A program made the position numbers and the translations under genes. This document shows, piece after piece, positions 18,436-26,713 of a DNA stretch of 64,000 bases (its first letter is position 1; each line of letters starts with the position of its first letter). This DNA is from Salinivirga cyanobacteriivorans. Lineage in GTDB: Bacteria; Bacteroidota; Bacteroidia; Bacteroidales; Salinivirgaceae. The stretch is from positions 3,095,501-3,159,500 of the forward strand of contig NZ_CP013118.1 in NCBI RefSeq assembly GCF_001443605.1. The letters are read 5' to 3'. The notes below the pieces were generated by a model. That model saw only the letters and a program-made list of their open reading frames with translations, made no database searches and was not told where the DNA came from.

Positions 18436-19322
18436 TTAATTACGGTGCGCTAATCTGGCGGCTTTTCTTTTGATGCGATGCTTTACCCAATTATGAATAA
18501 TCACTCCTGAAAGTATAAGTGTTGCCCCAAGTAGTTCTTGTGGATTCAGGGTTTCGTTTATGAAAATAAAACTGCATAAAGCTGCAAATACGGGCTCTGT
18601 AGCTAATATCAGCGATACTTTTATGGCCGGAACATATTGCTGTACCCAAACAGTTATGAAATAACAAACCAGGGTGCCAATAAGGCCCAGGTAAAGTAAC
18701 GAGAAACCTGAATTTACAGAAATTTCTGGTATACCATCGTTGGTAAACATAAAGGCCACAAGACTTGCCACCATGGACCCATAAACTGATAGAGTACAAT
18801 AATGCCCGCATCGGCCTTTTTTACAAATCGCTGGGCAAACACTATGTGAAAAGCCAACGATATCGCCGTAATCAGGGTAATTATATCGCCAATGTTAATA
18901 TCGGTTTCAAGGTCGTAGGTCAGGAAGAATAATCCTACTAAAACAATGCCTACCGAAGCGAGGTCTATTTTAAAAATTTTATGCTTGAATAACGTAAACA
19001 GTAAAAAAGGTACAATCACCACTGCCGAACCGGTTATAAATGCACTATGGCCTGTACTCGTAAATTTAAGTCCGATTGTTTGACTCAGGTATATCGAAGC
19101 CAGTAAAAAACCCAAAATCGTACCGTAAAAAAAGGCCTTTTTTTGCTTGATCTTTTGGGGGTTTTTAAGCAGGTTGTAAATCAATAAAGCAAAAAATGCC
19201 AGACCTGTACGTACGAAAACAATAAACGATTCATCTACTGTTGTAACCGTATCTTTGATAATGAAAAAGGTTGAGCCCCAAATAAGGGAAACCAGAAAAA
19301 GCAGAAAAATGTACATAGGCAA
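18436..19322 (-). pseudogene. EamA/DMT-family transporter, frameshifted
   Basis: The protein would be an inner-membrane metabolite exporter of the drug/metabolite transporter superfamily with ten helices. The first part (ATG at 19322, residues 1 to about 180) begins with the family-typical FLVSLIWGSTFFIIKD. Near 18776-18783 the frame shifts: frame 1 reads YQFMGPWW and then becomes nonsense, stopping at 18714. The other frame continues sensibly as MVASLVAFMF... through the last helices (LATEPVFAALCSFIFINETL) to the stop at 18436. One missing base in the GGTCCATGG stretch explains this. It is either a recently broken gene or a sequencing error. The 3' end overlaps the selD 3' fragment by 18 bases, convergently. 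Confidence 0.85.
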
Positions 19323-19431
19323 ATTTAAAAGTCGGGTAAATGTAAGCGGATTTATTTACCTTTTAAAGTAAAATCCAAAATCGCCCGGTTTTTAAACAAA
19401 TTCCTTTTGCAATATTTGCTGGTACTCTATT

Positions 19432-19893
19432 TTATTTTTGTCTTGTCAGATATGACATGTTCATACGCTGAATTTTTCCATTGTGCCAAGTTTCACTATG
19501 GAAAATGTATTTGTCGCCCATCGTATACAATCTGAAACGGTATTCCTGAGCTTCATGTTGGCCGGTGAGATAATATACGTTCCCCTCTTTAATGCCTTTT
19601 GCCTCAAAAGGTCCCTGCTTCATTATAGCAGAATCATTGCGTACAATTAAAGTCATGCCCTTGGTTAAATCTTCACCGTTTTTTATTCCATGGGCTGTAA
19701 TCGATAAATTCACCGAATCGACAATCTCCATGGTCTCTTTGTAATCGTGTGCCACCACTTCTTTGCCATTTTCAATGATGTAAGAATGGTTATGCCATTT
19801 TCCTTCGAGAAACTTAACTAATTCATTGGGGTTTTGCTGGGTATAAGCCTTTAATGTGAACGGGATTAAAAGCATAAAAGCAAGGTGTTTCAT
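19432..19893 (-). CDS. Small secreted protein of unknown function
   Basis: This 153-residue protein has a signal peptide (residues 1 to about 18, then TQQNP) and no Cys at the cleavage site, so it is probably a soluble periplasmic or secreted protein. The rest is rich in short beta-prone segments (EGKWHNHSY, GNVYYLTGQHEAQEYRFRLY). The length and the starting phrase FLEGKW resemble small lipocalin-like beta-barrel proteins, but this is a guess from pattern only. It stands alone; its upstream side faces the divergent pirin gene across 244 bases. Confidence 0.6.
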   Translation of the reverse strand: MKHLAFMLLIPFTLKAYTQQNPNELVKFLEGKWHNHSYIIENGKEVVAHDYKETMEIVDSVNLSITAHGIKNGEDLTKGMTLIVRNDSAIMKQGPFEAKGIKEGNVYYLTGQHEAQEYRFRLYTMGDKYIFHSETWHNGKIQRMNMSYLTRQK

Positions 19894-20090
19894 AATTCAT
19901 ATTTTAGGTTTAATTTTATTGAGTTTTCATTATTTGGTTGTTCAGAATTTTACAGAGTTTAGAACTACCTGTCTGAATAGCGATTTAAATATACTCAATT
20001 TTCATCAGGGATGGCACTGGGAATAAGCTTAAAAGAAAAAACGGGCTATTTGATTTAATTGATTCTGGTAATTTTGATACTAAATTAAAA

Positions 20091-20098
20091 TAGTTTTG
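20091..20098 (+). promoter_or_regulatory. Possible Bacteroidota -7 box of the pirin gene
   Basis: TAGTTTTG matches TAnnTTTG and lies 39 bases before the pirin ATG. No good TTTG element is found at the usual 19-21-base distance, so the promoter assignment is weak. Confidence 0.35.
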
Positions 20099-20137
20099 CC
20101 ATTCTTTATTAAAGTACTTAACTTTTAGCTAAAAACT

Positions 20138-21154
20138 ATGTACAACCGTTTAATCACAAATATTCGACCGTTGGGCTTTACCTGGCAAACTCAGAACCCA
20201 TTTTTGTTTTGCGTGCATCATTTGGATCATTATCCTAAAGGTAACGAGGAGTTAGGACCCGATGCTTCGTTTGCAGGGCGCAATTTAGGGCAGGATTTTA
20301 CTACCAAAGACGGGTGGCGTATGTACCATGGAGAGGCCATTCCTGGCTTTCCGGCGCACCCACACCGTGGGTTCGAAACCGTTACAGTTGTGCTCAATGG
20401 GTTTGTCGATCATTCCGATTCACATGGTGCAGCAGGTCGCTATGGCAACGGCGATGTGCAATGGATGACAGCCGGCGCCGGGTTGCAACATGCGGAAATG
20501 TTTCCTTTACTGAATCGAAACGAGGATAATCCATTGGAGCTATTTCAAATTTGGCTCAATTTACCCAAAGCACAGAAATTTGCCGATCCGCATTACAAAA
20601 TGCTCTGGGCAGAAGATATTCCGGTTTACACCCAAAAAGATGCAAAAGGGAATGTTTCAGAAATTACCCTCATAGCCGGTACAATTGAAGATGTCTCAGC
20701 TCCGGCACCTGCTCCGGACTCATATGCCGCTGACGCAGAAAATGATGTGAGTATATGGTTGATTAAAATGGCCCCGCATGCCAGCCTGGAATTGCCCACT
20801 GCATCTGCAGAGGCAGATCGCTCACTTTATTATTATCGTGGTTCAGGTATTAAGGCGGCTGGTATCGATATTAAACCCTACCATTCAATTGATTTGCTTG
20901 CAGATGAAAAAGTAATTCTGGAAAACGGATACGATGAAGCTTTTCTGTTGCTCCTGCAAGGCAAGCCTATAAATGAACCTGTAGTGCAGCATGGTCCGTT
21001 TGTAATGAGTACCGGTGCTGAGATTAAACAAGCCATTATGGATTATCAACAAACACAGTTTGGAGGGTGGCCCTGGCCACGACATGATAACGTACACAAT
21101 CGTGAGGAGGGTAGGTTTGCCAAATATGCCGATGGTAAAGAGGAGCGCCCGTAA
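20138..21154 (+). CDS. Pirin family protein (bicupin)
   Basis: This 338-residue bicupin of the pirin family, whose members bind a mononuclear metal, may act as a quercetinase-like dioxygenase or a redox regulator. The N-terminal cupin has the family block HPHRGFETVT followed by GDVQWMTAGAGLQHAEM. Metal ligands His74, His76, His118 and Glu120 are all present. The C-terminal cupin is degenerate, as usual. The length is somewhat above the common 230-290 residues. It is a single-gene unit, with a -7-like box upstream and a terminator in the downstream gap. The substrate is unknown. Confidence 0.9.
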   Translation: MYNRLITNIRPLGFTWQTQNPFLFCVHHLDHYPKGNEELGPDASFAGRNLGQDFTTKDGWRMYHGEAIPGFPAHPHRGFETVTVVLNGFVDHSDSHGAAGRYGNGDVQWMTAGAGLQHAEMFPLLNRNEDNPLELFQIWLNLPKAQKFADPHYKMLWAEDIPVYTQKDAKGNVSEITLIAGTIEDVSAPAPAPDSYAADAENDVSIWLIKMAPHASLELPTASAEADRSLYYYRGSGIKAAGIDIKPYHSIDLLADEKVILENGYDEAFLLLLQGKPINEPVVQHGPFVMSTGAEIKQAIMDYQQTQFGGWPWPRHDNVHNREEGRFAKYADGKEERP

Positions 21155-21503
21155 TACTGCTTTGTATATAGTCTCAGCAAGAAAACGACCTGTTTTTGGG
21201 TGTGCCTAGTAATAAAACTTCAAGAACAAGGCTTGACCAATTTGAAAATCAAGGAGTTTGCTTTCGTAAGTGACTGTTTTCAAAATGGTCATAACGCAGT
21301 TATTGGAGTTTTCTTGCAGGCACTATATAAGTGCTTACAATATTTTTACCAAAACAAAAGGGCTTTCCAATTCATCGGAAAGCCCTTGCTTTTTGTGTGC
21401 CGTGCAAAGCGTATTGGGACGTACGGTGGTGTGAGAGGTCGGAAAACAAAATAGAAGGAAAACTATTTTATTTTCCTCCTACTCGATTATTAGAGACTCT
21501 GTT
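21155..21503. other. Gene-free gap between convergent genes
   Basis: These 349 bases separate the pirin gene (+) from the second giant subtilase (-). Apart from the terminator at 21360-21395 I see no credible gene. Short frames here lack codon bias and recognisable sequence. Confidence 0.6.
21360..21395 (+). terminator. Rho-independent terminator, possibly bidirectional
   Basis: GGGCTTTCC (21360-21368) pairs with GGAAAGCCC (21377-21385) around an 8-base loop. It is followed by TTGCTTTTT and preceded by an A-rich run (AAAACAAAA), so it could serve both convergent genes. Confidence 0.75.
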
Positions 21504-24500
21504 TTATCTGTTGATTATGAGTCTTTTGGTAAATATTTCATTGTCTGCTTTAATGCGCACCAGGTAAATACCTTCTGATGCTGAGCTTAGGTTCAGTGTA
21601 GCTTGCTGGTTTACCTCCTTAGTGGTGATAATTTTACCCAGTGCATTTAATACTGTTACTTCACATTGTCCGGCCCATTCAATTTGAACTATGCCAGTGG
21701 TCGGATTCGGGTATAGAGCTCCACCTTGTGGAAAAATATCATTAATTCCTACAAATGTGATGTTTTCTGTGAGGTCACTTCCAGCGACTGTGACTGAGCC
21801 TGTAATATCCTCGTATTCGTCCAGGGTTACAGTATAGGTATATGTTCCATCAGGGAGGTCAATTGTGGCCTCACCATCGGTATTTGTGTCTATAGTGGTA
21901 CTGTTGATGTCAATGCTTGCAGCATCAGTTGGATGTCCGTCGGCCATTACCACAAAAAGTACCGTGTAGGTTTCAACCGGTGGTTCAGTAATAGTTACTG
22001 TTTGCAATGGTGATAAACAGCCATTAGCATCGCGAACAACCAGACTGAAGGTCCCGGCAGCAAGACCTGTAAATAATTCTGAGCCTTGCCATGTTATACC
22101 TTCGTCAATACTGTATTCGTAGGGTGCATATCCTCCACTTACATTGGTAAATTCTATTTCGCCGTCTGAACCTCCGTTGGAGCTTACATCAGTTGCGTTC
22201 CAGGTAAAGGTGACCTCGTTAGGTTCAACAATTGATCTGGTAATGATAACACTTAAATTACCTTCACCGTCTTTTACCTGTATATCGTAAGATCCAGGAG
22301 CAAGATTCTCAAAAAGGTAGTTGGCTTGCCATGTGGTGCCTCCATCAATGGAATACATGTATCCGCTTCCGGAACCACCCTGTGCTCTTTCAATTGCGAT
22401 TATACCATCGCTTCCTCCGTAACAGGTTACATTTGTACTGTTGATATCGAAAGTTATGGGACCGTAGGGTGTAAGCTGAATGTTTTCTGTAATATCTGCT
22501 CCACTTACTGCCACATTGCCACTATAGGCTTCATAGCCGTTTTTATTGGCAGTATATGGGTAGTCATTGTCAGGCAGATTGATTGTTGCTTCGCCATTTG
22601 TATCTGTGGTAATGGTTGTGTTGTTGATTTCGATTGTTGCTCCATCAATGGCATGACTATCATCGGCATCGGTTACATTAAAAGTAACTGTATATTCTGG
22701 CGGTGGTGGTTGATTTATTGTGGCTGATGCAGGAGCGCTTGCGCAGCCCATCAGGTCACGAACAATGATAGTATAATCGCCCGCAGTAAGATCGGTAAAC
22801 GATGCTGATGCATGATATGTGACGCCGTTATCAATGCTATACTCATAAGATCCACTTCCTCCTGCTGCGTTATTTATATCAATGGCACCATCTGATCCGC
22901 CATAAACCGATACGTCTGTAACAGCTACATCGAAGGTTATGGCTGCTGGCTCAGTTATGCTTACGGTTGTAATGCTGCTATAATTGTTGGCATCGTCTTT
23001 AACCTGGAGGTTGTAATCGCTTGCTGACAAACCAGTAAACATGGTTTCGGTTTGCCACGACGAACCTCCATCGCTAGAGTATTGGTATCCGCTACCAGAG
23101 CCACCACTTATATTGGAGATGGTGATGATGCCATCTGTGCCACCATTGCAGGTCACATTTGTTATACTGTGATTGAAACTTAATGGGGGATAGGGCGTAA
23201 GTGCAACGTTTTCGTTAACAGCAGCTCCATTTACTGTAATGGAACTTGTGGTATCGCGATATCCGTTTTTTGTTATGCTGTAACTATATGTTCCATCAGG
23301 CAAGTCAATAGTGGCTTCACCGCTAGTGTTGGTGGTTAAAAGGCTACTATTGATGTTGATATTGGCTCCTGTAATGGGGTGCCCATCGCTGTCATCTGTA
23401 ACTGTGAAAGTAGTCGTGTAGGTGTTTGTTGGAATTCCTGTAATATAAAATTCATCAATATTCCATCCGCTGTATTGCCAGCCTCCATCTGTTGCACCTA
23501 TTGAAAATCTTATTTGAACACTACTCGCTCCATCTGCATAGGATGAGATATCCAATGTAATTTCATTCCAGGTAGCATCTTCAATTCCAGCAGTATTTGT
23601 CCAGATTTCTGTCCATATGCTACCACCATCTGTGGAGATATCTATATAAGCATGATCGTAGGTTGGTGATTCAATATTTAGCCAGCGTTGAAATTCAAGA
23701 CCAACGTTGGTGTAGTTGCTACAATTGATAACCGGACTATAAGCATATGCTTCTCTGTCTGCCAAACTGGGTTCGTAATCACCTGGGTTACTCCCGTAAC
23801 CTGAAAGATCCAGTCCCAGAATATTCGATCCACTGAAAGCAACTCCGGGGTCGGGATTTCCATAGTTTACACCTCCTTCGGCTTGTGGGGCTCCTCTTTC
23901 CCATTCATCGTTAAATGTCCAACCTTTGTCGGTTTCGAAACCATCGTAGAAAATATTATCTTTCAGCGTGGTGAACGACCTGGCAGTTCCATAAGCTGTT
24001 CCTTCTGTATTGATGGCATATGTGTTTACATAGTAGGTTGTACCCTGTGTCAAACCCGAGATTGTTGTACTGAAGGACCCGGTACCGCTTCCTACCTGAA
24101 CTTTGGTATCGACGGTTGTAGGCGAACCGGTTGTATTGTATACGAATCCTCTCTCTGATACAGCACTGCCATTGTCATTGAGCACTTCACCTGCAATATC
24201 TGCTGAGGTTTTTGTGACATTACTTACAGCTCCTGTATTAACAGTTGCATATCCATTAGAGATACCTGAAACAATTAATGAAAAGTTTTGGGGGCCGTCT
24301 GTTATTGTTCCATCGTGGTTTATAGTTATTGTATAAGTTCCGGCTGTGGGGCTGGCAATATAGACTTTCTCCACATTGTCAACGTTATTATCACCTGTTG
24401 TGGCTGCGTTTGCCGGGTTCTGACCATCGAGTTTCCACGGATAGTAATTTGTGGTACCATCGTCAATGGTCATGTCTAAATCGTTTACGAGCATTACATC

Positions 24501-25952
24501 GGTTGGGTCAAGCTGCGCTGGAACAGGTGTCCCGGCCGGGTCGGCCCAAACAATGGTTGCAACTAAAGGTTCTGTTCCTGCAGCAGTAACTTCAAGGGTA
24601 TAGGTTGCTCCATCAGTGAGTGATTCTTCTTTAATGAATGAGTAAACATCTTTATCGGTAATGACCTTCGCTGCTGACTCAGTGTTGAGCAATCCCCATC
24701 CAAACATATAATCCGGTCCGTCATTTGGTCCGGTTTCGTCTGCTGTATGAATGGCCAGTGCTTTCAGTGTGGCAGCTTTCATAAAACCGCCATAGTTTTC
24801 GTTATAATGTTCCTGTAAAAGCAGTAATGAGCCTGTTACATTAGGCGTGGCCATTGATGTGCCACTGATTGCGTTGTAATCCGAGTTATTGCCGTCATAT
24901 GTTGAATAGAGATTATAACCATTGCCACTAATATCGGGTTTTATGCGGCCATCATCTGTGGGTCCCCAGCTTGAGAAACTTGTCATTTCCACATCGGCAG
25001 GGTTTCCGCTGTATCCGCCGGCTACATCTCTGGTTGCACCAACGGTTAAAATATTTTTGGCATTTCCTTTATATCCAATACAGTCGTAACCGTCTGCGCC
25101 TCCATCCTGGGGATGGCCTGTCTGAGTGGCTCCATCACCTCTGTCGTTTCCGGCTGCTTTACAAATTAAGTAGTAAGGGGCATTTAGTGCAATATTGTCG
25201 ATTTCAGCTGTATAGCTGCTGTAAAAACCGAACTGATAATCTTCTTCAGAGCTGATTGATTCGTCTCCGTACCATTCCCATGAAGATCCATTCCAGGTCC
25301 AACCGGCAGAAAAGCCATATGAGTGGTTAGAAATTAGAAGTCCGTCGGCTGCTGCTGCGGCCATTTCACTCTCATCGTAATCCCAGTCGTAGGCATCAAG
25401 TGCGGCATTGTAGGCCATCCCCATTGCGGCAGCTTCTACACCTCCGGCAATTATGGTTCCTGCCACGTGCGTTGCATGATAATGTGTGGATGATACACCA
25501 TCTTTATCGGTAACCCTGGAAGAGCCTGTATTATTAAATTCCTGATGTGTAGTGAGCACATCGCCGCCGTCCCATTCGCCTGCGAGCATACCTGTTCCAT
25601 CTAAATTGAGGCCTGCGCTACCGCCAGACCAGACTTCATTGGTAGAGACACTTTCGGCTGCATCTGCATTATTGGTAATATAATAGAGCGGCTTTCCGTT
25701 TTCTGAAACACCTTGCAGTTCCATAAAGCCTTGTCCGGTTTCTTTTTGAATTATCCATGCCTTTTCTTTAGCAAGTTTAAGGGCTTTTTGCCGGTTGGCT
25801 GCATTTTGGGCTTCAAGGCGTTTGCTAATATCCAGTAATTTATTTACCTGGGTAGCCTTTAAAATTTGTTCTTTTTCTTTTTGGGTTTGAGCATGAGAAG
25901 AGAGGGAGAGCATAATCAAACCTGTAATTACAAGCGTAAAAAAATTCTTCAT
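21504..25952 (-). CDS. Giant secreted subtilisin-like (S8) protease with SprB repeats and T9SS domain
   Basis: This is a secreted serine peptidase. I start it at the ATG at 25952 (MKNFFTLVITG), because this opens directly into a signal peptide, giving 1482 residues; a further in-frame ATG at 26003 would bury the signal. The S8 domain has Asp128 (GEWDGG), His162 (ATHVAGT) and Ser366 (GTSMATPN). It is followed by a beta-sandwich, an FN3-like domain, and a MAM/immune-inhibitor-like domain (about residues 690-835). Next is an array of PEGA/carboxypeptidase-regulatory-like units (C) and SprB-type repeats (S) in the order C-S-S-C-S-S-C. A T9SS type A sorting domain (LYPNPTTG) ends the protein. The GEWDGG motif is shared with the subtilase at 313-5970, so the two proteases are related. 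Confidence 0.93.
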   Translation of the reverse strand: MKNFFTLVITGLIMLSLSSHAQTQKEKEQILKATQVNKLLDISKRLEAQNAANRQKALKLAKEKAWIIQKETGQGFMELQGVSENGKPLYYITNNADAAESVSTNEVWSGGSAGLNLDGTGMLAGEWDGGDVLTTHQEFNNTGSSRVTDKDGVSSTHYHATHVAGTIIAGGVEAAAMGMAYNAALDAYDWDYDESEMAAAAADGLLISNHSYGFSAGWTWNGSSWEWYGDESISSEEDYQFGFYSSYTAEIDNIALNAPYYLICKAAGNDRGDGATQTGHPQDGGADGYDCIGYKGNAKNILTVGATRDVAGGYSGNPADVEMTSFSSWGPTDDGRIKPDISGNGYNLYSTYDGNNSDYNAISGTSMATPNVTGSLLLLQEHYNENYGGFMKAATLKALAIHTADETGPNDGPDYMFGWGLLNTESAAKVITDKDVYSFIKEESLTDGATYTLEVTAAGTEPLVATIVWADPAGTPVPAQLDPTDVMLVNDLDMTIDDGTTNYYPWKLDGQNPANAATTGDNNVDNVEKVYIASPTAGTYTITINHDGTITDGPQNFSLIVSGISNGYATVNTGAVSNVTKTSADIAGEVLNDNGSAVSERGFVYNTTGSPTTVDTKVQVGSGTGSFSTTISGLTQGTTYYVNTYAINTEGTAYGTARSFTTLKDNIFYDGFETDKGWTFNDEWERGAPQAEGGVNYGNPDPGVAFSGSNILGLDLSGYGSNPGDYEPSLADREAYAYSPVINCSNYTNVGLEFQRWLNIESPTYDHAYIDISTDGGSIWTEIWTNTAGIEDATWNEITLDISSYADGASSVQIRFSIGATDGGWQYSGWNIDEFYITGIPTNTYTTTFTVTDDSDGHPITGANININSSLLTTNTSGEATIDLPDGTYSYSITKNGYRDTTSSITVNGAAVNENVALTPYPPLSFNHSITNVTCNGGTDGIITISNISGGSGSGYQYSSDGGSSWQTETMFTGLSASDYNLQVKDDANNYSSITTVSITEPAAITFDVAVTDVSVYGGSDGAIDINNAAGGSGSYEYSIDNGVTYHASASFTDLTAGDYTIIVRDLMGCASAPASATINQPPPPEYTVTFNVTDADDSHAIDGATIEINNTTITTDTNGEATINLPDNDYPYTANKNGYEAYSGNVAVSGADITENIQLTPYGPITFDINSTNVTCYGGSDGIIAIERAQGGSGSGYMYSIDGGTTWQANYLFENLAPGSYDIQVKDGEGNLSVIITRSIVEPNEVTFTWNATDVSSNGGSDGEIEFTNVSGGYAPYEYSIDEGITWQGSELFTGLAAGTFSLVVRDANGCLSPLQTVTITEPPVETYTVLFVVMADGHPTDAASIDINSTTIDTNTDGEATIDLPDGTYTYTVTLDEYEDITGSVTVAGSDLTENITFVGINDIFPQGGALYPNPTTGIVQIEWAGQCEVTVLNALGKIITTKEVNQQATLNLSSASEGIYLVRIKADNEIFTKRLIINR
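21760..23430 (-). repeat. C-S-S super-repeat array of PEGA-like and SprB modules
   Basis: Seven modules of about 75-82 residues are encoded: C1 about 23190-23430, S1 22945-23190, S2 22705-22945, C2 22470-22705, S3 22225-22470, S4 21985-22225 and C3 21760-21985. C modules carry GEATIDLPDGTY-like phrases; S modules carry NVTCxGGxDGxI and WQ...FTGL phrases. The super-repeat period is about 720 bases. Boundaries are approximate. Confidence 0.85.
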
Positions 25953-26158
25953 ACAATTAATTTTTAGTTTTAATTTGGAACGGGACCAATCTTTTTTGCA
26001 CAATTTTAGTTTTGGTTGGTTTATTTTCAGTAGGTTAAATAAAGTGATTTTCGGTCAACCAGTAAAGAAACTTCTGTACTATTTGACTAACAATTTGTAG
26101 CAGATATCGTTCGGGTAAGTTTAAAATATAGAAGCTATTGATATTAATACTGCGATAT

Positions 26159-26194
26159 CTTTTTATTGTTTCCTACGCAGAATGCGATAAAAAG
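26159..26194 (-). terminator. Possible terminator after aroK
   Basis: On the minus strand CTTTTTAT (from 26194) pairs with ATAAAAAG (to 26159), with a small inner CGCA/TGCG stem. It lies just after the aroK stop. No clear U-run follows, so the call is weak. Confidence 0.35.
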
Positions 26195-26199
26195 TTAGG

Positions 26200-26712
26200 C
26201 TAATACATATAACCTGAAAGTATGCGGGTGATGTAGTGTAAAGCATTTTTATTGGAAGCATCTACCTCAAAATGAGCCTTTTCGTAAAAAGCTTTTCTCT
26301 GTTCAAACAGTTCTTCGATAAATCTGTTAAGTTCCTCCTGGCTTTTGTTTTTTATAAGTGGGCGCTCTCTGGCCGATTTTTCCAGTCTTTTGATAATGCT
26401 TTCCCTGGGCAGCTGGAGGTAGAAAGTAAGCCCGTGCTTGATCATTTGCTCCATATTATCGAAGTGAACGGGTGTGCCTCCTCCTGTGGCAATTACGGTT
26501 TGTTGCACTGTAAAGGTGTTGTGGAGTGCTTGCTGTTCTTTTTTCCTGAAATAGGTCTCGCCGTATTTTTCGAAAATGTCCTGTACAGAATCACCTTCGG
26601 TTTCTGAAATGCACTGATCAAGATCCATAAAGCGCATTCTGAGATGCCGGGCCAGTTGAAAGCCCAGCGTGGTTTTTCCAGCACTCATGAATCCGACCAG
26701 GTATACGCGCAT
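26200..26712 (-). CDS. aroK: Shikimate kinase
   Basis: This enzyme phosphorylates shikimate with ATP, the fifth step toward chorismate. The 170-residue protein has the P-loop GFMSAGKTT (7-15), the shikimate-binding Asp in MDLD (residues 30-33), FRKKE, the GGG motif (ATGGGTP) and the lid-region Arg in ARERPLI. The length is normal. It starts one base after the parC stop, so it is the last gene of the parE-exonuclease-parC-aroK minus-strand cluster and probably shares its transcript. All core residues are present. Confidence 0.93.
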   Translation of the reverse strand: MRVYLVGFMSAGKTTLGFQLARHLRMRFMDLDQCISETEGDSVQDIFEKYGETYFRKKEQQALHNTFTVQQTVIATGGGTPVHFDNMEQMIKHGLTFYLQLPRESIIKRLEKSARERPLIKNKSQEELNRFIEELFEQRKAFYEKAHFEVDASNKNALHYITRILSGYMY

Positions 26713-26713
26713 A

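Larger units (their letters stand above)
15909..18453 (+). pseudogene. selD: selenophosphate synthetase selD, interrupted by an IS701-like element
   Basis: SelD makes selenophosphate from selenide and ATP. The 5' part (15909-16760 plus the target site) encodes 284 residues with the catalytic motif [12 protein letters not shown]. Cys15 and Lys18 correspond to Cys17 and Lys20 of the E. coli enzyme, so this is a Cys form, not a selenocysteine form. The frame runs a few codons into the IS and stops at 16773-16775. The 3' part (18274-18453, 59 codons) carries the conserved FDPQTSGGLL segment and the natural stop. Joining the halves with one TTAG copy gives ...HVQ-LDNDAY... in frame, 343 codons in total, normal for SelD (about 345). 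The truncated product lacks the conserved C-terminal segment and is probably inactive. The last 18 bases overlap the end of the convergent transporter gene. Confidence 0.95.

Noticed and set aside
21200..21454. 84-residue frame in the gap after the pirin gene
   Set aside because: It runs through the terminator hairpin at 21360-21395 and has no family resemblance or start context.
22326..22727. 133-residue open frame on the plus strand inside the SprB array
   Set aside because: It is antisense to a well-supported protein with clear repeats; its Cys/Gly/Ile-rich composition is a by-product of the repeat coding strand.
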